A stretch of 64,000 nt of DNA from Stenotrophomonas maltophilia (GCF_001676385.1 NZ_LYVJ01000003.1:62001-126000), one strand, 5' to 3'. Positions 9,355-19,215 are shown, numbered from the stretch's first letter. A program made the numbers and translations. Notes: a model not told the origin generated them from the sequence alone.

Positions 9355-12183
9355 GTGCTCCCCAGCCTGCCCCTGCTGCTGGCCCTGCCGTTCCTGATGG
9401 CAGCGGCCGTTGCGGCCTTCCCCCGTAGCTCGCGCTCGACGGCTGCCTGGCTGGCGGCGCTGGCGCCGTTGGGCGGGTTGGCTTGCCTCGGCTGGCTGAC
9501 CCCGGCGGTGCTCGAGGGCCAGGTGGTGCGCACGCTGGTGCCGTGGCTGCCGCAGATCGGCCTGGACTTCGCTCTGCGCCTGGACGGGCTGGCCTGGATG
9601 TTCGCCGGGCTGGTGCTGGGCATCGGCGCGCTGGTGGTGCTGTATGCGCGCTACTACCTGAGCCAGCAGGACAACGCGCACCGCTTCTACTGCTACCTGC
9701 TGCTGTTCATGGGCGCCATGCTCGGCATGGTGTTGTCGGGCAACCTGCTGTTGCTGATGATCTTCTGGGAAATGACCAGCATCAGCTCCTTCCTGCTGAT
9801 CGGCTTCTGGTCGCATCGCCAGGATGCCCGCGAGGGCGCACGCATGGCGCTGGTGATCACCGGCGGCGGCGGCCTGGCCCTGCTCGGTGGCGTGCTGCTG
9901 ATCGGCCGCATCGTCGGAAGTTTCGACCTGGACGTGGTGCTGGCTGCCGGCGCGCAGATCCGCGCCAGCGCCCTGTACCCGTACGCGCTGTTGCTGGTGC
10001 TGGCCGGCATCTTCACCAAGAGCGCGCAGTTCCCGTTCCACTTCTGGCTGCCGCACGCGATGGCGGCACCGACACCGGTCTCGGCCTACCTGCATTCGGC
10101 CACCATGGTGAAGGCCGGCGTGTTCCTGCTGGCGCGCCTGCATCCGGCGCTGGCCGGCAGCGACCTGTTCTTCTACACAGTCAGCGGCATCGGCGCGCTG
10201 ACCCTGCTGATCGGTGCCTGGAATGCGATCTTCCAGCACGACCTGAAAGGCCTGCTGGCGTACTCGACGATCTCGCATCTGGGCCTGATCACGCTGCTGT
10301 TCGGCCTGTCCACGCCGATGGCGGTGGTGGCCGGCGTGTTCCACATCCTCAACCACGCCACCTTCAAGGCCTCGCTGTTCATGGCCGCCGGCATCATCGA
10401 CCACGAGACCGGCACCCGTGACATGCGCAGGCTGGGCGGCCTGAGAAAGCTGATGCCGTTCACCAGCGCTCTGGCGATCATCGCCTCGCTGGCGATGGCC
10501 GGCATTCCGCTGCTCAACGGCTTCCTGTCCAAGGAAATGCTGTTCGCTGAAGCGATCACGGCCGGGGGCCCGGGAATCATGCGCACGGCGGTGTCGATTG
10601 CTGCGCTGCTGGCTGGCGTATTCGGCGTGGCGTACAGCCTGCGCTTCGTCCACGACACCTTCTTCGGCCCTGGCCCGCAAGGCCTGGATCGCGTACCGCA
10701 CGAGCCGCCGCGCTGGATGAAGGTGCCGGTGGAACTGCTGGTGGTGATCTGCGTGGCGGTGGGCGTGGCGCCGGCACTGACGGTGGCACCGGTGCTGCAT
10801 GCTGCCGCCGCCTCGATCCTCGGCACGGCCATGCCCGAATACAGCCTGGCCGTATGGCACGGCTTCAACCTGCCGCTGGCGATGAGCGCGGCTGGCGTGG
10901 TCGGCGGCGTGGCCCTGTACCTCGGCCTGCGCAAGCTGATCAACCTGCACGCCGTGACCAATGTCAGCACCGGCCGCAACGTGTTCCACGCGCAGCTGGA
11001 TGCGGTGTCCGCGCTGGCGATGCGCCTGACCAACGGCATCGCCAACGGCAGCCTGCAGCGCATGCTGCTGGGCCTGGTGCTGGTGGCGATCGTGGTCGCC
11101 GCCGCGCCGTTCGTGGCCAATCCGGCGTCGCCGAACTGGACGAAACCACAGCCGATTCCGTTGCTGGGCTGGGCGCTGTGGCTGGTGATGATGGCCTGTG
11201 CGGTGGCTACCCTGCGCATCTACAAGCAGCGGTTGCTGGCGGTGCTGCTGGTCGGCGGGGTCGGCCTGATGGTAGCGCTGACCTTCGTGTTCCTGTCCGC
11301 GCCCGACCTGGCCCTGACCCAGCTGCTGGTGGAAATGGTGACTCTGGTGCTGATGCTGCTGGGCATGAACTACCTGCCCGCCCAGTCCGGGCCGGAGCGG
11401 CCGCGCTGGCGCAAGCGACGCGATGCGGTGGTTGCGATCATCGCCGGTGCCGGCCTCGGTGCATTGGCCTACACCGCGATGACCCTGCCGCCGAATACCA
11501 TGGCGGGCGAACTGCTGGGCCGCGCGTTGCCCGAGGCGTACGGCCAGAACGTGGTCAATGTGATCCTGGTCGACTTCCGCGGCTTCGATACCTTCGGCGA
11601 GATCACCGTGTTCGGCATCGCCGCGCTGGTGGTGCACGCCCTGCTGCGGCGCACGCGGATGGCCCCGGAACAGATCATGCCGGGGCCGCCAATCAAGCTG
11701 CCGGTACCGGCCGACCTGGCGCAGATCATGTTCCCGCTGACCCTTACTGTGTCGATCTTCCTGTTCCTGCGCGGTCACAATGCGCCCGGCGGCGGCTTCA
11801 TCGCCGGCCTGGTGCTGGCTGTACCACTGCTGATCCAGTACGTGATCCAGGGCACTGCCTCGGTCGAATCGCGCTTCGGCTTCGACTACATCCGCTGCAT
11901 CGGCATGGGCCTGCTCATCGCACTGCTCAGCGGCAGCGCCTCGATGCTGTTCGGCGTGCCGTTCCTGACCAGCGGCCACCTCGACCTGCACCTGCCGCTG
12001 ATCGGCGACGTGCCGCTGGCCAGCGCGATCGGCTTTGACATCGGCGTGTACCTGGTGGTGTTCGGCGGCGCCATGCTGATGCTGTCGATGATGGGCACGG
12101 TGAAGCCATCGCGCACCCGCACCGCCCGCAAGGGAGAGATCGACCTGCAACGCCGTTCGGCACGCACCGGGGAGATGCACTGA
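9355..12183 (+). CDS. mrpA: Mrp-type monovalent cation/H+ antiporter subunit A (fused A/B type)
   Basis: This is the large subunit of a multi-subunit monovalent cation/proton antiporter (Mrp/Mnh/Pha) in the inner membrane. The 942 residues contain the proton-conducting NuoL-like domain, with FWEMTSISSFLLIGFW, KSAQFPFHFWLPHAMAAPTPVSAYLHSATMVKAG and AYSTISHLGLI. The C-terminal half carries the DUF4040 segment (FVFLSAPDLALTQLLVEMVTLVLMLLGMNYLP) and an MnhB-like domain (GGGFIAGLVLAVPLLIQY), so the B function is fused, as in PhaAB. A GTG start at 9355 is used; GGATT precedes it by six bases. The stop overlaps the next start (TGATG). Confidence 0.95.
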   Translation: MLPSLPLLLALPFLMAAAVAAFPRSSRSTAAWLAALAPLGGLACLGWLTPAVLEGQVVRTLVPWLPQIGLDFALRLDGLAWMFAGLVLGIGALVVLYARYYLSQQDNAHRFYCYLLLFMGAMLGMVLSGNLLLLMIFWEMTSISSFLLIGFWSHRQDAREGARMALVITGGGGLALLGGVLLIGRIVGSFDLDVVLAAGAQIRASALYPYALLLVLAGIFTKSAQFPFHFWLPHAMAAPTPVSAYLHSATMVKAGVFLLARLHPALAGSDLFFYTVSGIGALTLLIGAWNAIFQHDLKGLLAYSTISHLGLITLLFGLSTPMAVVAGVFHILNHATFKASLFMAAGIIDHETGTRDMRRLGGLRKLMPFTSALAIIASLAMAGIPLLNGFLSKEMLFAEAITAGGPGIMRTAVSIAALLAGVFGVAYSLRFVHDTFFGPGPQGLDRVPHEPPRWMKVPVELLVVICVAVGVAPALTVAPVLHAAAASILGTAMPEYSLAVWHGFNLPLAMSAAGVVGGVALYLGLRKLINLHAVTNVSTGRNVFHAQLDAVSALAMRLTNGIANGSLQRMLLGLVLVAIVVAAAPFVANPASPNWTKPQPIPLLGWALWLVMMACAVATLRIYKQRLLAVLLVGGVGLMVALTFVFLSAPDLALTQLLVEMVTLVLMLLGMNYLPAQSGPERPRWRKRRDAVVAIIAGAGLGALAYTAMTLPPNTMAGELLGRALPEAYGQNVVNVILVDFRGFDTFGEITVFGIAALVVHALLRRTRMAPEQIMPGPPIKLPVPADLAQIMFPLTLTVSIFLFLRGHNAPGGGFIAGLVLAVPLLIQYVIQGTASVESRFGFDYIRCIGMGLLIALLSGSASMLFGVPFLTSGHLDLHLPLIGDVPLASAIGFDIGVYLVVFGGAMLMLSMMGTVKPSRTRTARKGEIDLQRRSARTGEMH

Positions 12184-12575
12184 TGGAACTGGCCCTGGCC
12201 ACCGCGATCGGCGTGCTGACCGCCATCGGCATCTACCTGCTGCTGCGCGCGCGCAGCTTCGATGTGATCCTTGGCATGACCTTCCTGTCCTATGCCACCA
12301 ACCTGTTGATCTTCGCCGGCGGCCGGGTGGTGCTGGGCAAGGCGCCGGTGCTGCAGGAAGGCGTGGACAGCCACCTTGGCAACTACACCGACCCGCTGCC
12401 GCAGGCGCTGGTGCTGACCGCAATCGTGATCGCCTTCGCGATGACTGCGGTCAGCATCGTGCTGGCCATGCGCAGCCGCAGCGACAACCACAGCGACCAC
12501 GTGGACGCCCACGAGCCGGACGACGACCTGCAGGATGAGAGCGTGCCGCCGCGCCAGGGCGGGGACCGCGCATGA
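12183..12575 (+). CDS. mrpC: Mrp-type antiporter subunit C
   Basis: The 130-residue protein is a NuoK-like subunit with three transmembrane helices. Conserved features are LLRARSFDVILGMTFLSYATNLLIFAGGR in helix 2 and DPLPQALVLTAIVIAFAMTAVSIVLAM, the latter carrying the subunit C signature PLPQALVLTAIVI. Its start overlaps the subunit A stop and its stop overlaps the subunit D start (ATGA), indicating tight translational coupling. Confidence 0.95.
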   Translation: MELALATAIGVLTAIGIYLLLRARSFDVILGMTFLSYATNLLIFAGGRVVLGKAPVLQEGVDSHLGNYTDPLPQALVLTAIVIAFAMTAVSIVLAMRSRSDNHSDHVDAHEPDDDLQDESVPPRQGGDRA

Positions 12576-14107
12576 ATCATCTGGTGATCCTGCCGATCCT
12601 GATTCCACTGGTCGGCGCCGCACTGTCGCTGTTCGTCGAGCATCGCCGCTATGGCCCCAGGGTGCAGCGCGCGGTGGCCTGGACCTCGCTGTCGGCGCTG
12701 GCGCTGGCGGTGGGACTGTTGTTCGCCTCCACCGCCGGTGGCGACATCAACGTCTACCTGCTCGGCGACTGGCCGTCGCGGCTGGGCATCGCGCTGGTGG
12801 CCGACCGGCTGTCGGCGTGGATGCTCTTGACCACCCTGCTGCTGGCCATTCCCTGCCTGATGCATGCGTGCTCGGGCTGGGACCGCCGCGCACCACACTT
12901 CCATGCGCTGTTCCAGTTCCAGCTGGTGGGCCTCAATGGTGCATTCCTGACCGGCGACATCTTCAACCTGTTCGTGTTCTTCGAGGTGATGCTGATCGCC
13001 TCCTACGGCCTGCTGCTCAGTGGCGGCCGCAGCCTGCGCATGCGCATCGGCCTGCACTACGTGGTGTTCAACGTCACCGCCTCGACCCTGTTCCTGATCG
13101 CACTGGGCCTGCTGTATGCCTCGCTGGGCTCGCTGAACATGGCCGAGCTGTCGCAGCGCATCGCCGACGTGCCACCGGCGCAGCTGGCCCTGGTGAAGGC
13201 GACGATGGGCCTGTTGCTGCTGGTGTTCTGCGCCAAGGCCGCACTGATGCCGCTGTACCTGTGGCTGCCGGAAGCCTACTCACGCGCACCGGCGGCGGTG
13301 GCCGCGCTGTTCGCGATCATGACCAAGGTCGGCCTGTACTCGGTGCTGCGCATCCAGATGCTGTGGTTCGGCGACGACGCCGGTGCGATGGCTGGCTATG
13401 GCCGCGACTGGCTGCTGTGGGCCGGCGTGGCGACGCTGGTGCTCGGTGGCCTCGGCGCGCTGGCCGCGACCCGCCTGCGCGTGCTGATCTCGTACCTGGT
13501 GATCGTCTCCGCGGCCACGCTGTTCATCGCCTTCTCGGTGGGCACGCCGCAGGTGCTGTCGGCCGGCCTGTACTACCTGCCGCACAGCAGCTTCGTTGCT
13601 GCCGCGCTGTTCCTCATCGCCGACCTGGTCCGCCGCCGCCGTGGCGGCGCCAGCGACCGCAAGGAAGTGGTCGCACCGATGCCGGGCAGGCAAACGCCGG
13701 CGGTGCTGTTCCTGGTCGGCGCGGTGTCGGTGGCCGGCCTGCCGCCGCTGTCCGGTTTCCTGGCCAAGGCCGCCCTGCTGGCCGGCATGCCGGCGCAGTA
13801 CACCGGCCCGGTATGGACCGCAGTGCTGGCCAGCAGCCTGTTGGTGATCATGGGCCTGACCCGCGGTGGCATCCGCCTGTTCTGGCGCGTGCCGCCAGTT
13901 GATCCGGATGCACCGAAGCCGCGCAAGGCTCGCCTGCGCCGGGTCGAGCTGTATGCGGCCTGCCTCCTGCTCGCCTATGGCATCGGCATGACCCTGGCCG
14001 CGGCACCGCTGATGCGCTACACCGACGCCACCGCCGCACAGCTGCTGCATCCCAGCGAATACGTGCAGCAGCTGCGCGCGACCACGCCGGAGATCCGCCA
14101 GCCATGA
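12572..14107 (+). CDS. mrpD: Mrp-type antiporter subunit D
   Basis: This 511-residue paralogue of subunit A and NuoM/N is a second proton-conducting subunit with about 14 membrane helices. Signatures include FNLFVFFEVMLIASYGLLL, the lysine-containing helix LVKATMGLLLLVFCAKAALMPLYLWLPEAYSRAP and ISYLVIVSAATLFIAFS. It begins inside the mrpC stop (ATGA) and overlaps mrpE in the same manner. Confidence 0.95.
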   Translation: MNHLVILPILIPLVGAALSLFVEHRRYGPRVQRAVAWTSLSALALAVGLLFASTAGGDINVYLLGDWPSRLGIALVADRLSAWMLLTTLLLAIPCLMHACSGWDRRAPHFHALFQFQLVGLNGAFLTGDIFNLFVFFEVMLIASYGLLLSGGRSLRMRIGLHYVVFNVTASTLFLIALGLLYASLGSLNMAELSQRIADVPPAQLALVKATMGLLLLVFCAKAALMPLYLWLPEAYSRAPAAVAALFAIMTKVGLYSVLRIQMLWFGDDAGAMAGYGRDWLLWAGVATLVLGGLGALAATRLRVLISYLVIVSAATLFIAFSVGTPQVLSAGLYYLPHSSFVAAALFLIADLVRRRRGGASDRKEVVAPMPGRQTPAVLFLVGAVSVAGLPPLSGFLAKAALLAGMPAQYTGPVWTAVLASSLLVIMGLTRGGIRLFWRVPPVDPDAPKPRKARLRRVELYAACLLLAYGIGMTLAAAPLMRYTDATAAQLLHPSEYVQQLRATTPEIRQP

Positions 14108-14610
14108 CCGCCCAGCATTCCCTGTTCCGTCGCCTCATTCCCTCGCCCGCGCTCAGCATCATGGTGGTGGCGTTCTGGCTGCTGATGTCCGACAGCTTCA
14201 CCCTCGGCCAGTTCGTGCTGGGTCTGGCGCTGGGCGTGGTGGTGCCGCTGTTTGCCGCGCGCCTGGACCGCGAGTTCGCCCGCATCGGCACGCTGCGTCC
14301 GCTGCCCAGGCTGGTGTGCGTGACCCTGTGGGACATCCTGATGTCCAACATCCGCGTCGCCCTGCAGGTGCTGGGCCCGGAGAAGAACATCCACCCGGGC
14401 TTCATCTGGTTGCCGCTGGACATTGCCAACATCCACGGCATCGCCGCGCTGACCAGCATGATCACGCTGACGCCGGGCACGGTCTCGGCCGCGCTCAGCG
14501 ACGACCGCAGATACCTGCTGGTGCATGTGCTCCACCTGGAAGATCCGCAGGACCTGATCGATACGATCAAGCGACGTTACGAAGCCCCGTTGATGGAGAT
14601 CTTCCCATGA
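14104..14610 (+). CDS. mrpE: Mrp-type antiporter subunit E
   Basis: The 168-residue MnhE-family subunit has hydrophobic N-terminal helices (LSIMVVAFWLLMSDSFTLGQFVLGLALGVVVPLF) and the characteristic C-terminal soluble half, with IHGIAALTSMITLTPGTVSAAL and LLVHVLHLEDPQDLIDTIKRRYE. It overlaps subunits D and F by ATGA. In characterised Mrp systems E is needed for full antiport and assembly. Confidence 0.95.
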   Translation: MTAQHSLFRRLIPSPALSIMVVAFWLLMSDSFTLGQFVLGLALGVVVPLFAARLDREFARIGTLRPLPRLVCVTLWDILMSNIRVALQVLGPEKNIHPGFIWLPLDIANIHGIAALTSMITLTPGTVSAALSDDRRYLLVHVLHLEDPQDLIDTIKRRYEAPLMEIFP

Positions 14611-14891
14611 CTGGATTCCAGATCATCCAGACCACGCTGGTGGTGTGCATGCACGTGGTCGGCCTGGCCATGCTGCTGGCCACCTGGCGCCTGCTGCGCG
14701 GCCCGACCGTGCCCGACCGCATCCTTGCCCTGGATACCCTGTCGGTGACCGCGATCGCCGAGCTGATGCTGTTCGGCATGTACCTCAACTCCGCGATCTA
14801 CTTCGAGGCCGCACTGGTCATCGCCATGCTCGGTTTCGGCAGCACCGTGGTGCTGAGCAAGTTCGTGCTGCGCCGGGATATCGTCGAATGA
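14607..14891 (+). CDS. mrpF: Mrp-type antiporter subunit F
   Basis: This 94-residue subunit has three membrane helices and the MnhF signature LLRGPTVPDRILALDTLSVTAIAELMLFGMYLNSAIYFEAALVIAMLGFGSTV. The start at 14607 is set by the ATGA overlap with the mrpE stop; the larger open frame beginning at 14316 is antecedent sequence inside mrpE. It overlaps mrpG by four bases. Confidence 0.95.
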   Translation: MTGFQIIQTTLVVCMHVVGLAMLLATWRLLRGPTVPDRILALDTLSVTAIAELMLFGMYLNSAIYFEAALVIAMLGFGSTVVLSKFVLRRDIVE

Positions 14892-15277
14892 TCACCGCGA
14901 TCCAGATCGGCCTGTCGATCCTGCTGCTGTTCGGATCCTTCTTCATCCTGGTCGGTGCACTGGGCCTGGTGAAGCTGTCCACGTTCTTCAAGCGCCTGCA
15001 TGCACCAACCAAGGCCAGCACCCTGGGCGTGGGCTGCGTGCTGGTGTGCTCGGTGTGCTACCACATCTTCCTCGGCCAGGACCCGCAGCCGCGCGAGCTG
15101 CTGATCACCGTATTCCTGTTCATTACCGCGCCGATCAGCGCACACATGATGGCCAAGGCCGCGCTGTCACTGCTGATGGAAACCCGCCCCAGCCTGCCTG
15201 GAAACGAACGCGCTGCCGAAGAACAGCTGCCGCCGCCGGAACCGGTGCGGGAGGAAGAGCCCGCGCAGAATCGGTAA
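14888..15277 (+). CDS. mrpG: Mrp-type antiporter subunit G
   Basis: The 129-residue MnhG/PhaG subunit shows three helices and the family motif GALGLVKLSTFFKRLHAPTKASTLGVGCVL. A hydrophilic Pro/Glu-rich tail (about residues 100-129, ending EEEPAQNR) is longer than needed for the core fold. It is the last gene of the antiporter operon; a REP cluster follows within about 10 nt. Confidence 0.95.
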   Translation: MITAIQIGLSILLLFGSFFILVGALGLVKLSTFFKRLHAPTKASTLGVGCVLVCSVCYHIFLGQDPQPRELLITVFLFITAPISAHMMAKAALSLLMETRPSLPGNERAAEEQLPPPEPVREEEPAQNR

Positions 15278-15287
15278 CCCTGTGCCG

Positions 15288-15407
15288 GTGGGTGCCGACC
15301 GTGGGTCGACACGGCATGGGTGATCCACGCGTGGCGTGGATCTGCGGTAGAGCCAGGCCCGCGCTCGCCGTGGCACGAACAGCCGCCGAGCATGGGCTCG
15401 GCTCTAC
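15288..15407. repeat. Cluster of REP-like palindromes after the antiporter operon
   Basis: Four elements are packed here: GTGCCGACCGTGGGTCGACAC (from about 15292), a GATCCACGC hairpin (15322-15342), a GTAGAGCCAG head at 15347 and an inverted GTAGAGCCGAGCCCATGCTC unit ending at 15407. The terminal CTAC provides the TAG stop (15404-15406) of the convergent cation antiporter gene. Confidence 0.82.
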
Positions 15408-16369
15408 AGGATCGGTGCGCCGACCAGCAGCAGCTCCAGCACGAACCAGCCGCCGAACGCGACCAGCAGGATCACGCCTTCGCCCCGGCTGATCCTGAGA
15501 TCGCCACGCAGCATCGGATACAGCACCAGCGCGAATGCCAGCAACGCGGGCAGCTCCAGGCGCACGAACGAGGCCGGCAACGCCAGCGGCTGCAGCAGCG
15601 CCATTGCGCCGACCACCAGCAGCAGGTTGACCACGCTGGAACCCAGCACGTGGCCAAGCACCATGTCGCCATGACCGCGACGCGCGGCCGCGATGGCGGC
15701 AGCGACCTCCGGCAGCGCGGTGCCGACTGCCACCGGCAGCAGGCCAACCAGCAACGGCGTCCAGCCCAGCGCGGTACCGAAGTCCGCTGCGGCATCGACC
15801 ACCAGGCGCGCGCCCCAGTACAGGGCCAGCGCGGCGATCAGCACCCGCAGTATGTTCAGCGGCAGGCTGGTGCGGCTCAGTGCGGACTCGGCAATGGTGG
15901 CCTGCACCTCGGCGGCCTCGCCGCGGCCACGGCGCAGAAGCACCACCTGTACGATGATGAAGCCGGCCAGCAGCACGCCGCCCTCCCAGCGCACGAGACG
16001 GCCATCGAGGCCGAACAGGATCAGCAGCACACCGGCCGCCAGCAATGACCACCACAGCGCCGCCTGCAGGCGCGCGCGCAGCAGCAGTGGCGCAGCGATC
16101 GCCGCCACGGCCAGGGTCAGGCCCAGGTTGACCACACTGCTGCCCACGGCATTGCCCAGGGCCAGCTCAGGTTGGCCGACTGCCAACGCACGCGCGTTGA
16201 CTGCCAGTTCCGGCAGCGAGGTGGCCATTCCGAGCAGCAGCAGCCCGGCGGTGAACGGGCGGGCCCCGAACCGCTGGGCGAGGCCGGACACGGCCTTGAC
16301 GATGGAGTCCCCGCCCAGTGCCAGCAGCAGCAGGCCGAGCAGGAACCAGGCGATGGCAATGGCGATCAT
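15404..16369 (-). CDS. Calcium/sodium antiporter (CaCA family, YrbG-like)
   Basis: The 321-residue membrane protein has about ten helices and the two inverted alpha repeats of the K+-independent Na+/Ca2+ exchanger family. Repeat 1 holds GMATSLPELAVNARAL and GNAVGSSVVNLGLTL; repeat 2 holds [39 protein letters not shown]. The paired Glu residues in SLPE and ALPE are those that bind Ca2+ in this family. It is convergent with mrpG, and its stop codon lies in a REP head. It is not part of the Mrp operon. Confidence 0.92.
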   Translation of the reverse strand: MIAIAIAWFLLGLLLLALGGDSIVKAVSGLAQRFGARPFTAGLLLLGMATSLPELAVNARALAVGQPELALGNAVGSSVVNLGLTLAVAAIAAPLLLRARLQAALWWSLLAAGVLLILFGLDGRLVRWEGGVLLAGFIIVQVVLLRRGRGEAAEVQATIAESALSRTSLPLNILRVLIAALALYWGARLVVDAAADFGTALGWTPLLVGLLPVAVGTALPEVAAAIAAARRGHGDMVLGHVLGSSVVNLLLVVGAMALLQPLALPASFVRLELPALLAFALVLYPMLRGDLRISRGEGVILLVAFGGWFVLELLLVGAPIL

Positions 16370-16447
16370 CGAGCACTCCCCAGCGGTCGTGGGCGATTCT
16401 ACCCGGGTCCCGCGCGCAAGGCGGGGCCCTGGGTCAAGGATCAGGGA

Positions 16448-17104
16448 TCAACCGCAGCCCTCCGCGTAGTCGACCTGGGGAGTATGGCCGACGCGCCATG
16501 CAGCGACCCGGCCGTCCGCCCCGAGCGCGAAGTCGAGTACCGCGCCGCCTTCCCGCGCCGGCCTCACGCGCAGGTGCTGGGCCTTTTCGTCGTACTTGTC
16601 CGGACCGACGTCGGCGCGCTCGGGATACAGCACCTGCAATTCCCCCAGGGTCATGCCGACCCTGCCGCCGCCCGGCGCGGTGATGGCGGCGCTGCGCACG
16701 TCGTAGCGCACCAGCTTGCGGCCTTCGATCATCAGGTAGGGATCCTGGGCATCCTGCGGCCGCAGGAAATAGCAGCCATCATTGCTGTCATCGGTGGGCA
16801 GCGGCTTGCCGCTGGCGTCGGTGCCGAGCCCCAGCAGCGGCGTGCCGAAGCCGCTGCGTACCGCGGCAATGCCGGCGCCCAGCTGCGCGCCGGCGAAGCC
16901 GTCCAGGCGCGCGGGGCTGTCACTGCGGGGATCATTGGCAGGGCGGGCCGCCAGATCGGGGTCGGTGGAGCGTGCCGGCCCGGTCGCCGAGGCCGTTTCC
17001 GCCGCGGTATCGCTGCCGCTGCCGGCCGCGCCTCGTTTGTCATCGCCGCCACTGCAGGCGGCAAGGGACAGCAGCAACAGGCCAGCAATCGGGAGGTGCT
17101 TCAT
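16448..17104 (-). CDS. Putative lipoprotein of unknown function
   Basis: The 218-residue product starts at 17104 with a lipoprotein signal (MKHLPIAGLLLLSLAACSGG; lipobox LAAC). A low-complexity linker rich in Ala, Ser and Thr (residues 20-60) is followed by a compact domain with GFGTPLLGL, SNDGCYFLRPQDAQDPYLMIEGRKLVRYDV and RVGMTLGELQVLYPERADVGPDKYDE. No known domain is recognised with certainty. It faces away from the plus-strand gene at 17230 and is probably anchored in a periplasm-facing membrane leaflet. Confidence 0.75.
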   Translation of the reverse strand: MKHLPIAGLLLLSLAACSGGDDKRGAAGSGSDTAAETASATGPARSTDPDLAARPANDPRSDSPARLDGFAGAQLGAGIAAVRSGFGTPLLGLGTDASGKPLPTDDSNDGCYFLRPQDAQDPYLMIEGRKLVRYDVRSAAITAPGGGRVGMTLGELQVLYPERADVGPDKYDEKAQHLRVRPAREGGAVLDFALGADGRVAAWRVGHTPQVDYAEGCG

Positions 17105-17229
17105 CGGTGCGGTTCCGTGGCTTGAGGATGGCTGGACGCTAGCGCAGCGCGCGTGCAGGCGCTGCATTGTCATCGCCGTTTCATCGCCTTCGTTCAGGCT
17201 CGGCATGCACCGACCTGGCTGCCGCTTCC

Positions 17230-17718
17230 ATGCAACCGCGCAAGACCGATCTCGCCCGAACCGCGCTTCAGGCCCATCATGCGCCACTGGACATGCGCCA
17301 GCGCCGGCTGCTGATCCTGTGTGACGGCCAGCGCACCGTTGCCGACCTGGTCGATCTGCTCGGCCAGGAGGCGCCGGCGATGGTCATCCAGTTGGTACGG
17401 GCGGGCTACCTGAGCACGGGGACACCAGCGCCTGGCCCCGCATCTCCCCCGGCCGCACCGATCGGGCGCCGCCGCTCCCTGGTGGCCGCGCGCGTCTACA
17501 TGCTGGGCATCCTGGAAATGCAGCGCCACCCCCAGGCCGCCATGTTGTTCCGCGACCTGCAGCAGGCACGCGCGGAATGCGAAGTGCTGCAGCGTCTGCA
17601 GTCGGCGATGCGCTCGCTGCCCGCGCTGGCCTCGGAAGGCTACTGCCAGCGCGTGCGGCAACGCCTGCTGGAGGCCCTGCCGCTGGAGCATTGCCCAGCG
17701 TTCACTGAAGCCGCCTGA
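17230..17718 (+). CDS. Hypothetical protein, winged-helix-like N-terminal half
   Basis: The 162-residue protein is not recognised. The N-terminal half (LDMRQRRLLILCDGQRTVADLVDLLG...VIQLVRAGYL) resembles a short winged-helix fold. A Pro/Ala linker leads to a helical C-terminal half (ARVYMLGILEMQRHPQAAMLF...ARAECEVLQRLQSAMRSLPALAS). The ATG at 17230 is chosen because the upstream extension is unlike protein sequence; no good ribosome-binding site is present at either. It is convergent with hmgA across a 26-bp-arm palindrome. Confidence 0.6.
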   Translation: MQPRKTDLARTALQAHHAPLDMRQRRLLILCDGQRTVADLVDLLGQEAPAMVIQLVRAGYLSTGTPAPGPASPPAAPIGRRRSLVAARVYMLGILEMQRHPQAAMLFRDLQQARAECEVLQRLQSAMRSLPALASEGYCQRVRQRLLEALPLEHCPAFTEAA

Positions 17719-17732
17719 ACGAAAAGGGGACG

Positions 17733-17808
17733 AAAAGGGGACGGAGGGGATTAAGTCGTTTCAAGCAAACCTGCGTTGATTGCGACTTAATCCCCTCCGT
17801 CCCCTTTT
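17733..17808. repeat. Palindrome with perfect 26-bp arms (GGGGACGGAGGGGATTAAG family)
   Basis: Arms at 17733-17758 and 17783-17808 are exact reverse complements around a 24-nt loop and end in A4/T4 tracts on both strands, so the element can act as a bidirectional terminator between the convergent genes. A second copy of the same core lies at 20957-21034. Confidence 0.9.
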
Positions 17809-17813
17809 CCGGG

Positions 17814-19112
17814 TCAGCGGAAGTTGTTGCGCAGGCCGTTCCAGCACTGCTGGTAGTCGCCCTGGCGGTGGCTGGCGGCCAGCGCCTGCGCGGTCGGACG
17901 GATCACCGCACGGGTTTCGAACATGAAGGCCATCGTATCCGCGATCACGTCCGGCCTGGACAGATCGGCATGGGAGGCCTTGTCGAAGGTCGGCGCGTCC
18001 GGACCATGCCCGCTCATGCAGTTGTGCAGCGATGCGCCACCCGGCACGAAGCCTTCGGCCTTGGCATCGTAGGCGCCATGCACCAGGCCCATGAACTCGC
18101 TGGCGATGTTGCGATGGAACCACGGCGGGCGGAACGTGTTCTGCGCCACCAGCCAGCGCGGCGGGAAGATCGCGAAGTCCATGTTGCTGGTCCCCGGCGT
18201 GTCGCTGGGCGAATGCAGCACCAGGAAGATCGACGGATCGGGATGGTCGTAGCTGATCGAACCGAGGGTGTTGAAGCGACGCAGGTCATAGCGGTATGGC
18301 GCATAGTTGCCGTGCCAGGCCACCACGTCCAGCGGCGAATGGTCGATCGGCGCCCGCCACAGGCGGCCTTCGAACTTGGCGATCAGCTCGAAATCGCCAT
18401 CGACGTCCTCGAATGCCGCATGCGGCGTCTCGAAGTCGCGCGGATTGGCCAGGCCGTTCGAGCCGATCGGGCCGAGGTCGGGCAGCTTCAGCAGCGCACC
18501 GTAGTTTTCGCAGAGGTAACCGCGGCTCGGGCCATCGGGCAGTTCGACGCGGAACCGCACGCCGCGCGGAATCACCGCGATCTGCTGCGGCTCGATCTCG
18601 ATCACGCCCAGCTCGGTCAGCAGGCGCAGCGCGCCCAGCTGCGGCACGATCAGCATCTCGCCATCGGCGTTGTAGAAGTAGCGGCCGACCATGTCGCGGT
18701 TGGCGGCATACAGATGGATGCCGACGCCGGCATGCGCGTCGGGTGATCCATTGCCGCCCATCGTGTACAGGCCCTCGACGAAGTCGGTCGGCAACTCCGG
18801 CAGTGGCAGCGGGCTCCAGCGCAGCTGGTTCGGCGAGGCCGGCTGCGCGCCGAAATCGCACTGCAGCTGCGACTGCGCGAACGGGGTGAACTCGCCATGG
18901 GTCACCGCCGGACGGATCCGGTACAGCCAGCTGCGGCGATTGCTGCCGCGCGGCGCGGTGAAGGCGGTACCGGTCAACTGTTCGGCGTACAGGCCGTGGG
19001 CCACCTTCTGCGGTGAGTTCTGCCCGACCGGCAGCGCGCCGGCGACGGCCTCGCTGGCGAACTCGTTGCCGAAGCCGGACTGGTAGCCACGGGCGGTGAT
19101 GGCGGGGGACAT
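17814..19112 (-). CDS. hmgA: Homogentisate 1,2-dioxygenase
   Basis: HmgA opens the aromatic ring of homogentisate to maleylacetoacetate in tyrosine and phenylalanine degradation. The 432-residue length is standard. Visible signatures are [105 protein letters not shown] and [17 protein letters not shown]; the His/Glu iron ligands lie in the last two. The start at 19112 has AGGAG upstream. It lies about 100 nt downstream of hppD in the same direction. Confidence 0.97.
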   Translation of the reverse strand: MSPAITARGYQSGFGNEFASEAVAGALPVGQNSPQKVAHGLYAEQLTGTAFTAPRGSNRRSWLYRIRPAVTHGEFTPFAQSQLQCDFGAQPASPNQLRWSPLPLPELPTDFVEGLYTMGGNGSPDAHAGVGIHLYAANRDMVGRYFYNADGEMLIVPQLGALRLLTELGVIEIEPQQIAVIPRGVRFRVELPDGPSRGYLCENYGALLKLPDLGPIGSNGLANPRDFETPHAAFEDVDGDFELIAKFEGRLWRAPIDHSPLDVVAWHGNYAPYRYDLRRFNTLGSISYDHPDPSIFLVLHSPSDTPGTSNMDFAIFPPRWLVAQNTFRPPWFHRNIASEFMGLVHGAYDAKAEGFVPGGASLHNCMSGHGPDAPTFDKASHADLSRPDVIADTMAFMFETRAVIRPTAQALAASHRQGDYQQCWNGLRNNFR

Positions 19113-19215
19113 GGGGGCTCCTGAAAAACGGCAAGACCGGAACGGAAAGCAGCCGAGCATGGCTCGGCTCTACAGGCAAGCAGGCGCCGGGCGTGACCCG
19201 GCGCTGCCCAGGACC

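Noticed and set aside
9340..12423. Long minus-strand open frame (1027 codons) opposite mrpA
   Set aside because: Its translation is His/Gln/Arg-rich and lacks any domain; it is the antisense shadow of mrpA and mrpC in high-GC DNA.
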